A stretch of 64,000 nt of DNA from CAWAYR01 sp050250955 (lineage in GTDB: Bacteria; Acidobacteriota; Vicinamibacteria; Vicinamibacterales; UBA2999), in the NCBI GenBank assembly GCA_050250955.1, contig JBFWNR010000001.1:1178001-1242000 (forward strand), written 5' to 3'. Below the pieces are notes generated by a model. That model saw only the letters and a list, made by a program, of their open reading frames with translations, did not search any database and was not told where the DNA came from. Both the position numbers and the translations under genes were made by a program. This document shows positions 51,349 to 59,266 of the stretch, piece after piece; the stretch's first letter is position 1; every line of letters begins with the position of its first letter.

Positions 51349-51520
51349 CGGAAGATCCTCCTCGGTGCGAGGGACGCCGGCCGACGGGCCCGTCCGTGCA
51401 CGACACCGAGGACTATAGCGTCACAGGTCGCAGCTGTCCCTCGGGAAGATCGGGCAATTCCGCGCCCTTTTCGCCGCGCCGCCCCCCGTCCGGCCGGGGT
51501 GGACGCGTCGGGTGTGTCGT

Positions 51521-52174
51521 TCAGGGCAACGGCGTTGCCGTGACGTCCACGGTCGTGGTCCGATTCGACACCGGATCCACCGCCCGCGACACCTGCAGCG
51601 ACTGGCCGCTCTTCACGATCACGTTCAGACTCTGATGCAACCGCGCCGGGCGCTGCACGTCGGCGCCGGGCGTGGCCTCGGCCATCGGCGGCACGTACTC
51701 CACCGTGAGTTCGAGCCGCAGCGAGTCGCCCGAGAGCAAGGTCGGGCGGGCGTCGACGTTGAGTACGACCGATCCGAAGTCGGCGGTCGGATTGGGGCGC
51801 GCGGCGCCCGTGCTCCGCACCCGGCCCCAGTTGGCATCCGAGGCGATGAGCGACACGACCTTGGTCTGGGGCGCGCCGCTGCCCGACTCGGTGATCGTCA
51901 ACTCGATCCGCACGTTGACGTTCTGCCCCGGCTTGCCCGGTGGCGGCGGCGGCGTGGGCACCCGCATGGCGCGCGGCGGCTGCGGCGGCTGCGGCGCCGG
52001 CGGTTCGGGCGGGGTGGGCGGCGTCGGCGGCGTCTGCAACGTCACCGGCACGGCCGGCACCGGTGGAGCGGCCGGCACGGCGGGCACGGTCGGCGTCGGC
52101 GGCAGCGGCGGAGTAGGCGGGGCCTGGGCCGACAACACCGTCGTCGCACCGGCCAGCAGCAGCGGCAGCATCAT
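51521..52174 (-). CDS. Secreted proline-rich protein, last gene of the sigma-factor operon
   Basis: A 217-residue protein with a short signal peptide (LLLAGATTVLSAQ), about 60 residues of Pro-rich low complexity (PPTPPLPPTPTVP type) and a C-terminal beta domain (VNVRIELTITESGSG, VVLNVDARPTLLSGD, SQSLQVSRAVDPV type strands). I recognise no family. The start at ATG 52174 has an excellent GAGGAGA ribosome site 7 bases upstream. The gap to the upstream putative anti-sigma gene is 19 bases. It is probably an envelope protein whose expression is tied to the sigma factor. Confidence 0.7.
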   Translation of the reverse strand: MMLPLLLAGATTVLSAQAPPTPPLPPTPTVPAVPAAPPVPAVPVTLQTPPTPPTPPEPPAPQPPQPPRAMRVPTPPPPPGKPGQNVNVRIELTITESGSGAPQTKVVSLIASDANWGRVRSTGAARPNPTADFGSVVLNVDARPTLLSGDSLRLELTVEYVPPMAEATPGADVQRPARLHQSLNVIVKSGQSLQVSRAVDPVSNRTTTVDVTATPLP

Positions 52175-52193
52175 GACTCGTCTCCTCGCAGGG

Positions 52194-52772
52194 TCAGTCT
52201 TGCCACGGATCGAGTGGCGCCGGATCGAGCGACTCGAGCGCCAGCGCATCCACCGGCAGCGGCGCCGGCGCCAGTGGATCGGCGGCGCCGTCGGTGCCGC
52301 CAAGGCGCAGCGCGCCCATCACGACCAGCAGCGGCACCGTGGACGGATCGTCGTCGGCCACTGGCGCCGACGGGGCCCGGCTCCGTGCCCGCCGGCGCCC
52401 CGCGGGCGCACCGGTCGGCGGCGCGGCCAGTCGCTGCGGTGCGGCCGGTGCCGCGGGACCGGGTGCGGCGGCCGCCCGATCGTCGGCGGCCGCTGCCACC
52501 GCGACGCGGGCGGGGCTGGCGGGCACGGCCTCGGCGGGCTCGCGGACCGGCCACCACATGGCGACCGCCAACGCCGCGGCCACGCCGACGGGTACCCAGG
52601 CGAGGTGTCCCGGCGAGCCGGGTCGCGGCGCCCGCAACCGCGCGACGACCCGCGCGCCGGCAGACTCGTCGGCAGGTGCGACCACGACACGTTCGGCGAC
52701 CCGATCAAGCATCGCGTCGAACGCCGCGGCGTCGAGACGGTCGGTCTGCGGGCGGCAGGTCAACTCACGCAT
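52194..52772 (-). CDS. Putative membrane anti-sigma factor
   Basis: A 192-residue protein following the sigma gene with an 8-base overlap. An N-terminal cytoplasmic part of about 60 residues is followed by one transmembrane helix (VPVGVAAALAVAMWW, near residues 61-76) and a Pro/Ala-rich outer part. This is the architecture of anti-sigma factors. The zinc-binding HxxxCxxC motif is absent (only one Cys), so the assignment is by position and topology. GAGGTG lies upstream of ATG 52772. Confidence 0.65.
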   Translation of the reverse strand: MRELTCRPQTDRLDAAAFDAMLDRVAERVVVAPADESAGARVVARLRAPRPGSPGHLAWVPVGVAAALAVAMWWPVREPAEAVPASPARVAVAAAADDRAAAAPGPAAPAAPQRLAAPPTGAPAGRRRARSRAPSAPVADDDPSTVPLLVVMGALRLGGTDGAADPLAPAPLPVDALALESLDPAPLDPWQD

Positions 52773-53370
52773 CGCCCACCTCATGGCCGAGCGACGCGAG
52801 CGTCTCGCGCAGGATCCGCCGGGCCTCGAAAACACGCCACTTGACGGTGCCCACCGGCAATCCCAGGCACGCCGCGATCTCGTCGTAGCGATGCCGTTCC
52901 GCCGTGGCGAGCAGGAACGGATCGCGCAGCCGCAGCGGCAGCGCACGAATCGCCGCCTCCATCGCGCGGTCGAGTTCGGCGGCCACCGCGTGATCCTCGG
53001 GCGAAGGCCCCGGATCGGCGGCGATGTCGACCTCGTCCCGTCCGGCCTCGCCGGCCACCAGCCGCGTCAGCCATCGGCGCACCGAGCGGCGGCGGTCGAT
53101 CGCCTTGCGCCAGGTGATGCGGAGCAGCCAGGAGCGGAACGCCGCGGGATCGGCCAGGTCGGAGAGCCGCTGCCAGGCGACGAGGCAGGCTTCCTGGACC
53201 ACGTCGTCGGCGTCGTCGGGAGCCGCCAGTGCGGCCGCAGCGACGCGACGGGCCGACCGCGCATGGCGATCCACCAGCGCGCCGAACGCCTCGAGGTCGC
53301 CGGCCTGAGCCAGGGTCACCAGCCTGGCAGTATCCGATTCGACGGTCGGCAGCCCGGCGGCGTCGCTCAT
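52765..53370 (-). CDS. ECF-type RNA polymerase sigma factor
   Basis: A 201-residue sigma-70 family protein with region 2 (GALVDRHARSARRVAAAAL, DDVVQEACLVAWQRL, FRSWLLRITWRKAIDRRR) and region 4 (IRALPLRLRDPFLLATAERHRYDEIAACLGLPVGTVKWRV, in pieces LPLRLRDPFLL and GLPVGTVKWRVFEARR). It lacks region 3, as in ECF factors. The start is ATG 53370; upstream in-frame codons would extend it into the divergent promoter region. Operon order is sigma, anti-sigma, secreted Pro-rich protein. Confidence 0.87.
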   Translation of the reverse strand: MSDAAGLPTVESDTARLVTLAQAGDLEAFGALVDRHARSARRVAAAALAAPDDADDVVQEACLVAWQRLSDLADPAAFRSWLLRITWRKAIDRRRSVRRWLTRLVAGEAGRDEVDIAADPGPSPEDHAVAAELDRAMEAAIRALPLRLRDPFLLATAERHRYDEIAACLGLPVGTVKWRVFEARRILRETLASLGHEVGDA

Positions 53371-53662
53371 GGCGGGCGCGCCGAGATGCCGCAGGGTCAG
53401 CTCGGCCACGGTCACGACGGAGAGACGACTCCCGGTGGCCACCGGTTGGAGAACCTGTGGACGCTGCCCGACCGAGAATCCCACATTCGCGCTTTGAGGC
53501 TCCGCGTCCTCAGGTTATGCCTCCCCGCCTGATTCGAGGACAGGATCCCCCAAGACAGGACACCGTCCGGCCTACAATTCCGGGATTCTCCCGCGGCCGG
53601 CACCGCGGTTCCGACGCCGAACCGGGTACACCCCTTGCTTCTCCCGGAACGAGGAGTTGGCG

Positions 53663-54673
53663 ATGGGAATCAACAAGCTGGTCTTCGGGGGGCTCGTCAT
53701 CGGGTGCCTGGCCGCCGCCGGCGGCGGCGCCTACCTGGCCACCCGCCACAACTCCCAGGAGGCCCAGGGCGCGGTGCAGGCCAGCCCCGCGCCTGCGGTC
53801 GCTCCGGTTCCCGGGGGCGAGCCGGTGACGGCCTCCGAGGGCGTCTTGACCCCGGAGCCACCAGCCCCCGCGCCGGCACCCGCCGAAACCCCCGCCCCGC
53901 GGCGGGAGCGCATTGCGTCGGCACCGCGGGCGGCTGCGCCCGCGCCCGCCCCCGCCCCGGCCCCCCGCCGTCAGACCACTCCGCCACGCCAGGCATCCGC
54001 CCGTCCGGCACCACCCCTCGATCCCGCACCGGTTCCGGCGCCCGCCCCGAGCGGCTCCATGTGGGAGACGCGCCCGGCGGTCGAAGCCGCCACGCCCGAG
54101 CCGATCGTTCCCGAGCTCGAACCCGTCGCGCCGCCGGCGCCCGAGTTCGTCGAGTTGACCGTGCCCGCCGACGCCGTGGTCGGACTGCAGCTCGAGACCA
54201 CGGTGTCGAGTGAACGGGCTCGAGTGGAGGATGCCGTCGAGGCCCGCGTGACCCGCGATGTGCGCGTCGGCGGCCGGGTGGCGATACCGGCCGGGTCGCT
54301 GGTCCACGGCACGGTGACCGAGGTCATCCGCGGCGGCAAGGTGCGCGAGCGCGCCCGCCTCTCGGTGCGGTTCCACACCGTGGTGCTCGGCAGCGGCGAC
54401 CGGCTGGCGCTGCGCACCGACGCCATCACCCGTGAAGGGGCGTCTCCGGGCCGCGAGAGCGCCGCGAAGATCGGCGGCGCCGCCGTCGGCGGCGCCATCC
54501 TGGGCGCCATCCTCGGCGGCGGCAAGGGCGCCGCCATCGGCGCCGGCGTCGGCGCCGGCAGCGGCACCGCGGCGGTGATGGCCGGCGACCGCAACGTCGT
54601 CACGATTCCGGCCGGGTCGACGGTCAGCGTCCGCATCCAGCAGCCGGTCTCGGTGACCGTGGAGAAGGAGTAA
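53663..54673 (+). CDS. Exported glycine-zipper protein with Pro/Ala-rich linker
   Basis: A 336-residue protein with an N-terminal hydrophobic segment (VFGGLVIGCLAAAGGGAYL), about 130 residues of Pro/Ala low complexity, a beta-rich domain (VPADAVVGLQLETTVSSERA, DVRVGGRVAIPAGSLVHGTV) and, at about 265-310, a glycine-zipper stretch (GGAAVGGAILGAILGGGKGA), before IPAGSTVSVRIQQPV. GAGGAG lies 6 bases before ATG 53663 and a TACAAT hexamer at 53573-53578. It is probably envelope-associated and is divergent from the ECF sigma operon. Function unknown. Confidence 0.75.
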   Translation: MGINKLVFGGLVIGCLAAAGGGAYLATRHNSQEAQGAVQASPAPAVAPVPGGEPVTASEGVLTPEPPAPAPAPAETPAPRRERIASAPRAAAPAPAPAPAPRRQTTPPRQASARPAPPLDPAPVPAPAPSGSMWETRPAVEAATPEPIVPELEPVAPPAPEFVELTVPADAVVGLQLETTVSSERARVEDAVEARVTRDVRVGGRVAIPAGSLVHGTVTEVIRGGKVRERARLSVRFHTVVLGSGDRLALRTDAITREGASPGRESAAKIGGAAVGGAILGAILGGGKGAAIGAGVGAGSGTAAVMAGDRNVVTIPAGSTVSVRIQQPVSVTVEKE

Positions 54674-54717
54674 CGGGCGGGCATCGCGTAGAATCGGGAT
54701 CTCCCAAGGAGATGTCC

Positions 54718-55239
54718 ATGCGCGGTGCCCTGACGCTCTGCCTCACCCTCACCCTGGCGGCTCCGGCCCTGGCCCAGACCAAGGGCACCTATCCGGGGGT
54801 CACCAACTTCAGCCGCGTCGACGCCACCGTCGCCTGCGGCGGCGCCGCCGACCTCTCGACGCTCGACGCCCTCAAGAAGGACGGCTTCAAGGCGGTGATC
54901 AACCTGCGTCTGGCCAGCGAGGCCGGGGCCAACATCGAGCAGAACCAGGCCCGCGCCAGGGACCTGGGGCTCACCTACATCCACATCCCGTTCAGCGGCG
55001 GCAACCCCGACCCCAAGGTGATCGACCAGTTCCTGGCCGCGATCGCCGACAAGGCCAACCAGCCGGTGTTCGTGCACTGCGCCTCGGCGCAGCGGGTCGG
55101 CGCCGTGTGGCTGGCCAAGCGCGTGCTCCAGGACAACTACAGCATCGAGAAGGCGACCGACGAGGCGCACGCGATCGGGCTCAGCAACCCCGGGCTCGAG
55201 AAGTTCGCGCTGCAGTACATCGCCGACCACAGGAAATAG
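54718..55239 (+). CDS. Exported BLH/DUF442-like phosphatase-fold protein
   Basis: A 173-residue protein with a signal peptide ending ALAQ near residue 21. The remainder matches the beta-lactamase-hydrolase-like phosphatase family (DUF442, tyrosine-phosphatase fold): NFSRVDATVACGGAADLSTLDAL, KAVINLRLASE and the active-site loop VHCASAQRVG with the nucleophilic cysteine. AAGGAG is 6 bases before ATG 54718 (the upstream ATG at 54712 is too close), and TAGAAT lies at 54689-54694. Substrate unknown; sulfur-metabolism relatives exist. Confidence 0.8.
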   Translation: MRGALTLCLTLTLAAPALAQTKGTYPGVTNFSRVDATVACGGAADLSTLDALKKDGFKAVINLRLASEAGANIEQNQARARDLGLTYIHIPFSGGNPDPKVIDQFLAAIADKANQPVFVHCASAQRVGAVWLAKRVLQDNYSIEKATDEAHAIGLSNPGLEKFALQYIADHRK

Positions 55240-55353
55240 GCCGCGGATGCCGGGCCCCGGGGTCGGGGCTCGGACGGCCGATCCGGCCGATCGATCGTCG
55301 TGAGGCGCGCTTCCCCTCGTGCCCTTCGTGACTGTTCACCGAGGAGAGTACCG

Positions 55354-55944
55354 ATGAGGAAGAGGCTGATTGCGTCGATGATCGTCGTAACGGCTCTGGC
55401 CGTGCCGGCAGCGGCCGGCGCCGACGTCCTGCTGACCCCCTACGCGGGCCTGACCTTCGGCAGCAAGACCGGCAACGAGGAGATCGGCACCGAGTTCGAG
55501 CTGGACAACCGCTGGGTGCTCGGCGGCTCGCTGGCCATCGTCGGTGCCAGCGGCCTGGGCTTCGAGGTCGATCTCGGGTTCATCCCGGACTTCTTCGAGC
55601 CGAAGGACCTCGATCTCGACCTGCTGGGCACCAACAACGTCACCACCTTCATGGGCAACGTGATGTTCGTCGGCAGCACCGGCGGGATCCGGCCGTACGT
55701 GACCGGCGGCGCCGGCCTCATCCGCAGCCAGCTCGGCGACTTCGGCGAGCTCTTCGACGCCACCGAGTCCAGCCTGGGCGTCAACGTCGGCGGCGGGTTG
55801 CTCATCGGCTCGGGCCGCGTCTCGCTGCGCGGCGACGTTCGCTACTTCCGGAACGTCTCGGAGTCGGACGACCCGCTCATCGACCAGGCCCTCAAGGATC
55901 AGCGCTTCTGGCGCGGCACCGTCGGCGTCAGTTTTGGTTTCTAG
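55354..55944 (+). CDS. Outer-membrane beta-barrel protein (OmpA/OmpW-like porin domain)
   Basis: A 196-residue protein with a signal peptide of about 22 residues and eight or so amphipathic strands (VLLTPYAGLTFGS, GFEVDLGFIPDFFE, GIRPYVTGGAGLIRSQL, RVSLRGDVRYFRNV), ending in the outer-membrane sorting signal VSFGF. It fits the small outer-membrane-protein beta-barrel class. The GAGGAGAG ribosome site is before ATG 55354. Role unknown; possibly structural or a small-solute porin. Confidence 0.8.
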   Translation: MRKRLIASMIVVTALAVPAAAGADVLLTPYAGLTFGSKTGNEEIGTEFELDNRWVLGGSLAIVGASGLGFEVDLGFIPDFFEPKDLDLDLLGTNNVTTFMGNVMFVGSTGGIRPYVTGGAGLIRSQLGDFGELFDATESSLGVNVGGGLLIGSGRVSLRGDVRYFRNVSESDDPLIDQALKDQRFWRGTVGVSFGF

Positions 55945-56007
55945 CGCCTGGCGGCGAACCGTTCCTCGGGTTGCTGCCGCCAGTCACGGCGTGTGACTGC
56001 GTGATTC

Positions 56008-56039
56008 TCTAGCCGCGAGCCGCTAGCCCCTAGCCGCTG
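56008..56039. repeat. Heptamer element, right half only
   Basis: Four CCGCTAG-like heptamers, nearly identical to the right arm at 29437-29467, lie directly before the metK promoter's -35 box. No left arm is nearby. Confidence 0.75.
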
Positions 56040-56043
56040 TGTG

Positions 56044-56073
56044 TTGACACGCTCCGTCCGCGCCAGCGATACT
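56044..56073 (+). promoter_or_regulatory. metK promoter
   Basis: A consensus TTGACA (56044-56049) is followed after 18 bases by GATACT (56068-56073). Transcription should begin near 56080. A 9-bp inverted repeat (56058-56066 with 56084-56092) brackets the -10 element. Confidence 0.75.
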
Positions 56074-56079
56074 GAACGG

Positions 56080-56207
56080 TCGTCTGGCGCGGCGATTTCC
56101 CGACTTGATGGGCCGCGCCCCGGCAAGGCAGTGATGCCGCCGGCAGGTTCTATCTAAGTCGCGGACGGCCCGCGACCCAGCGGGCCTTTTTCTTTTTGTG
56201 GAGCGTT
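56080..56207 (+). ncRNA. metK leader: candidate transcription-attenuating riboswitch
   Basis: The predicted 128-nt leader contains hairpin 1 (56086-56093 with 56112-56119, 8 bp), and hairpin 2 (56120-56124 with 56139-56143, capped by GGCA-GUGA-UGCC). In addition CGACUU in the loop of hairpin 1 (56101-56106) is complementary to AAGUCG (56156-56161), forming a pseudoknot. GUCGCGG (56158-56164) can instead pair with CCGCGAC (56170-56176) as an antiterminator. That excludes the terminator at 56167-56186. Pseudoknot and antiterminator also exclude each other. By the adjacent gene, SAM is the expected ligand. No known SAM class was recognised by eye. Confidence 0.7.
56167..56197 (+). terminator. 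Intrinsic terminator inside the metK leader
   Basis: GGCCCGC (56167-56173) and GCGGGCC (56180-56186) form a perfect 7-bp stem with a 6-base loop, followed by TTTTTCTTTTT (56187-56197). It ends 10 bases before the metK ATG, so metK transcription must read through it. Confidence 0.9.
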
Positions 56208-57371
56208 ATGACCGACCGATACATCTTCTCGTCGGAGTCCGTCGGCGAGGGGCATCCGGACAAAGTCGCCGACACCATCTCCGACGCCGTCCTGGACGCG
56301 TGCCTGGCGCAGGACAAGTACAGCCGCGTCGCCTGCGAGACCTTCGTCAAGTCGAACGTCGTCGTGATCGGCGGTGAGATCACCACCAAGGCCAGGCTCG
56401 ACTTCGAGAAGATCGCGCGGGCGGCGATCCGCGACATCGGCTACGTCAACGACGACGACGTCTTCCACGCCGACAAGGTGTTCATCAACCTGCTGGTCAC
56501 CCAGCAGTCGCCCGACATCGCCCAGGGCGTGGACGCCCGCAAGGCCAAGGGCAAGAAGACCGCCAAGCAGGGGGCCGGCGATCAGGGGCTGATGTTCGGT
56601 TACGCCAGCAACGAGACGCCGGAGCTGATGCCGGCGCCGATCATGTTCGCGCACCGCCTCGGCCGCCAGCTGACGAAGATCCGCAAGAGCGGCGCGGTGC
56701 CGTGGCTGCGCCCCGACGCCAAGTCGCAGGTGTCGGTGATCTACGAAGGCGGCAAACCGGTCGGCATCTCCAACGTCGTCATCTCGACGCAGCACGCCGC
56801 CGACGCCCAGCACGCCGACATCGAGAAGTTCTGCATCGAACACGTCGTCCGCAAGGTCCTGCCCAAGCGGCTCCTCACCGACAAGACCGAGTTCCTGATC
56901 AACCCGACCGGCCGGTTCGTGATCGGCGGCCCGCAGGGCGACACCGGCCTCACCGGCCGCAAGATCATCGTCGACAGCTACGGCGGCATGGGCCGGCACG
57001 GCGGCGGCGCCTTCTCGGGCAAGGACGCCACCAAGGTCGACCGCAGCGCCGCCTACATGGGCCGCTGGGTCGCCAAGAACATCGTCGCCGCCGGGCTCGC
57101 CGAGCGCTGCGAACTCCAGTTCGCCTACGCCATCGGCCATCCCGACCCGGTGAGCGTCCACATCGACACGTTCGGCACCGGGACGGTCGCCGACGCGAGG
57201 ATCCTCCGGGCGGTCAACCGGGTGTTCAGCTTCCAGCCGGCCGACATCATCGACCAGCTGAACCTGCGGCGGCCGATCTTCTCCCAGACCACCAACTACG
57301 GCCACTTCGGCAAGAAGGGCATGACCTGGGAAGCCACCGACAAGGTGAAGGCGCTGCAGCGCGCCGTCTAG
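56208..57371 (+). CDS. metK: S-adenosylmethionine synthetase
   Basis: A 387-residue enzyme that makes S-adenosylmethionine from methionine and ATP in the cytoplasm. Signatures are SSESVGEGHPDKVADTISDA (residues 8-27), GAGDQG, the Gly-rich phosphate loop GGGAFSGKDATKVDRS and the C-terminal NYGHFGK. The length is normal for the bacterial family. I chose ATG 56208, with GGAG 4 bases upstream; the upstream in-frame TTG lies in the terminator T-tract. Expression is probably governed by the structured leader upstream. Confidence 0.95.
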   Translation: MTDRYIFSSESVGEGHPDKVADTISDAVLDACLAQDKYSRVACETFVKSNVVVIGGEITTKARLDFEKIARAAIRDIGYVNDDDVFHADKVFINLLVTQQSPDIAQGVDARKAKGKKTAKQGAGDQGLMFGYASNETPELMPAPIMFAHRLGRQLTKIRKSGAVPWLRPDAKSQVSVIYEGGKPVGISNVVISTQHAADAQHADIEKFCIEHVVRKVLPKRLLTDKTEFLINPTGRFVIGGPQGDTGLTGRKIIVDSYGGMGRHGGGAFSGKDATKVDRSAAYMGRWVAKNIVAAGLAERCELQFAYAIGHPDPVSVHIDTFGTGTVADARILRAVNRVFSFQPADIIDQLNLRRPIFSQTTNYGHFGKKGMTWEATDKVKALQRAV

Positions 57372-57383
57372 CGCCGGAGCACG

Positions 57384-57707
57384 TCAGCCGTCGGCGCAGG
57401 CCACGCACGTGGTGGCGCTCGGGATCGCCTTGAGGCGCGCCGAGCCGATCTCGCGGCCGCAGCGCGCGCAGCGACCGTAGCTGCCCTCGGCCAGCCGGGC
57501 CAGGGCGGCGCGCAGCTGCGCCACTTCGGCGCGCGTGGCCTCGTCGAGGCCTTCGAGCACGTCGTCGTTCTCCACTTCGACGGCGCGCTCCGACCAGTCG
57601 GGGTGCCCGGGCCGGCGCAGGTCGGCGGTGATCGCGCCGGCGCGCCTGGTCAGGACGTCGAGGCGCTCCTGAAGCGCCAAGCGGACCGCATCCGGGGTCA
57701 TCATCAC
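57384..57707 (-). CDS. DksA/TraR C4-type zinc finger protein
   Basis: A 107-residue protein with an N-terminal coiled-coil part (residues 10-70) and a C-terminal four-cysteine zinc finger CARC...CVAC (Cys80, 83, 101, 104) typical of DksA/TraR proteins that bind in the RNA polymerase secondary channel. The tip acidic residues of DksA (DxxDxA) are not clearly preserved, so it could be a TraR-like paralogue. AGGAG lies 7 bases before the first ATG. Confidence 0.85.
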   Translation of the reverse strand: MMMTPDAVRLALQERLDVLTRRAGAITADLRRPGHPDWSERAVEVENDDVLEGLDEATRAEVAQLRAALARLAEGSYGRCARCGREIGSARLKAIPSATTCVACADG

Positions 57708-57854
57708 GGGACTCCTGCCGGAATGCGATCAAGAAGGATGCCGGCGGCGGCCGGGCGGTTCCCTCGGGAAATCCACCCGCCGCCACCCGCCCGTGCCGTT
57801 TCGGCGGATTTCTCCCACCCGGCCCGCGCGGGATCCCGCCACCGGCGCCCCCGA

Positions 57855-58298
57855 TCAGGGGACCCCGGGCAGGCGCATGGCCGCGGTGACGATGCCCACC
57901 CGCTCGACACCCGCGCCCTTGGCGGCGTCGAGAACGCCGACGACCTCGCCGTAGCGCAGGGCGCCGTCGCCCATCACGTAGAGGGTCTTGTCGCGCCGCT
58001 CGGCGTAGATCTCCCGCAGCCGCGGCCCGAGCGCGCCCGGCGACACCTCCTGGCGGTTGATCGACAATCGCCGCGCCGCCGTGTACTCGACCACGATCCG
58101 ATCGTCGGCCGCGGCGGCGTTCGGCGCGGTGGCCTGCGGCAACGTCGCGTCGAGGCCGCGCTGCGACAGGTTCAGCGTCGCCATGAAGATCACGATGAGC
58201 ACCAGCAGCACGTCGATCATCGGCGTGATGTTGAGCTCGGCCTGGACGCCGAGCGGGCGCGGGCGCGCTGCGTGCAGGTGACGGAAGGCGGCGGCCAT
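57855..58298 (-). CDS. exbD: ExbD/TolR-type biopolymer transport protein
   Basis: A 147-residue protein with a short cytoplasmic N-terminus, a single transmembrane helix containing the functional Asp (NITPMIDVLLVLIVIFMA, residues 24-41) and a periplasmic domain (DKTLYVMGDGALRYGEVVGVLDAAKGAG). It energises TonB. It follows a TonB gene by 3 bases. The usual partner ExbB is not in this window. Confidence 0.85.
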   Translation of the reverse strand: MAAAFRHLHAARPRPLGVQAELNITPMIDVLLVLIVIFMATLNLSQRGLDATLPQATAPNAAAADDRIVVEYTAARRLSINRQEVSPGALGPRLREIYAERRDKTLYVMGDGALRYGEVVGVLDAAKGAGVERVGIVTAAMRLPGVP

Positions 58299-58301
58299 GG
58301 C

Positions 58302-59009
58302 TCACCGCAGCCGGAAGTTGACGGTGACGGTCATGACGACCGCCACCGGCCGGCCATCGAGGCGCGTCGGCGTGTAGCGCCACTGCCGCACCGCCTGCAG
58401 CGCGGCATCGGCGAGCAGCGGCTCGGAGCGCAGCACACGGGCATCGGTCACCGCGCCGTCGACGCCGATCGTCGCCTCGATGATCACCAGTCCCTCGATG
58501 TGGGCCTGCACCGCGATCGGCGGATAGACCGGCGCCACGTCGTGAATCCTGGTCGGTGCCGTGACGCCGCTGCTGACCCGCACGGTGGCCGGCGGCTCGG
58601 GAGCGGGCGGCGGGGGCGGTGGAGTCAGCACCTGCGCGCCGTGCTCGATGCCGTCGAGCAGCCCCGGGCCGCGGTCCTCGAAGAACGTGCGATCGCGCTG
58701 CCACTCGGGTTCCGGCGCGACGCCGGAGGGCGCCTCGATCGGCGCCGCCTCGGGGTTGGCCACGGCCAGGCGGGTGGGCGGCGGAGCCACTCGCCGGAGC
58801 GGCGGCGGCGCCGGCACGACGGGCGTGATCATCGACACCGACAACGGCTCGCGCAGCGCCGGCAGGGCGTCGGTGGCGAGGAGCGGCACGACGACGACCG
58901 CGGCGACCACGACGACGTGCGCGGCGAGAGACACCGGCACGGTGAGACGGGATCGGCCGCCGACACCGTCGAACGGGCGGGTCACGGGTCCGAACAGATC
59001 ACCAGGCAT
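58302..59009 (-). CDS. tonB: TonB-family energy transducer
   Basis: A 235-residue protein with an N-terminal membrane anchor (VSLAAHVVVVAAVVVVPLLA), a Pro-rich spacer (APPPLRRVAPPP, PPPPPPAPEPP) and the TonB C-terminal domain (VAPVYPPIAVQAHIEGLVIIEATIGVDGAV in pieces, ADAALQAVRQWRYTPTRLDG). It transmits proton-motive energy to receptors such as the one at 29484-32114. The start is ATG 59009, with GGAGG 7 bases upstream. It is co-transcribed with the ExbD gene. Confidence 0.87.
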   Translation of the reverse strand: MPGDLFGPVTRPFDGVGGRSRLTVPVSLAAHVVVVAAVVVVPLLATDALPALREPLSVSMITPVVPAPPPLRRVAPPPTRLAVANPEAAPIEAPSGVAPEPEWQRDRTFFEDRGPGLLDGIEHGAQVLTPPPPPPAPEPPATVRVSSGVTAPTRIHDVAPVYPPIAVQAHIEGLVIIEATIGVDGAVTDARVLRSEPLLADAALQAVRQWRYTPTRLDGRPVAVVMTVTVNFRLR

Positions 59010-59076
59010 GGTCGTTCCTCCCGGCACACGCCGCGGGCACGGTCGTGATGACCGCCCTGTGGGTGCGCGGCTGAAG

Positions 59077-59105
59077 GACGACGCTTCGGATCCGAGCGAG
59101 TCGTC
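59077..59105. promoter_or_regulatory. Imperfect dyad between the TonB and serine hydrolase genes
   Basis: A perfect inner palindrome TCGGATCCGA (59086-59095) is flanked by GACGAC (59077-59082) and GTCGTC (59100-59105). It lies in the 257-base divergent region, which holds no gene, and may be an operator. Confidence 0.35.
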
Positions 59106-59266
59106 GTTGGTAAGGGATTGGACACCGCACCGCTCGCCGGGTTCCGCGCCTCGCCCGCCAGCGGCCGGGTCACGCCGTCGAGGTGGCGCCGTGCGATCGT
59201 CGGGGCGGCGCGGCGCCAATCCGTGTAGACTCCGGCACGACTCGGTCCCGTTCAGGAGCTCGACGC

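Noticed and set aside
56167..56197. Simple terminator of the upstream beta-barrel gene
   Set aside because: It lies 223 bases after that gene's stop, beyond a strong promoter, and only 10 bases before metK. A plain terminator there would silence metK.
56080..56207. Ordinary SAM-I riboswitch before metK
   Set aside because: The conserved SAM-I core with its kink-turn and the outer closing helix P1 is not found. The visible fold is two hairpins plus a pseudoknot.
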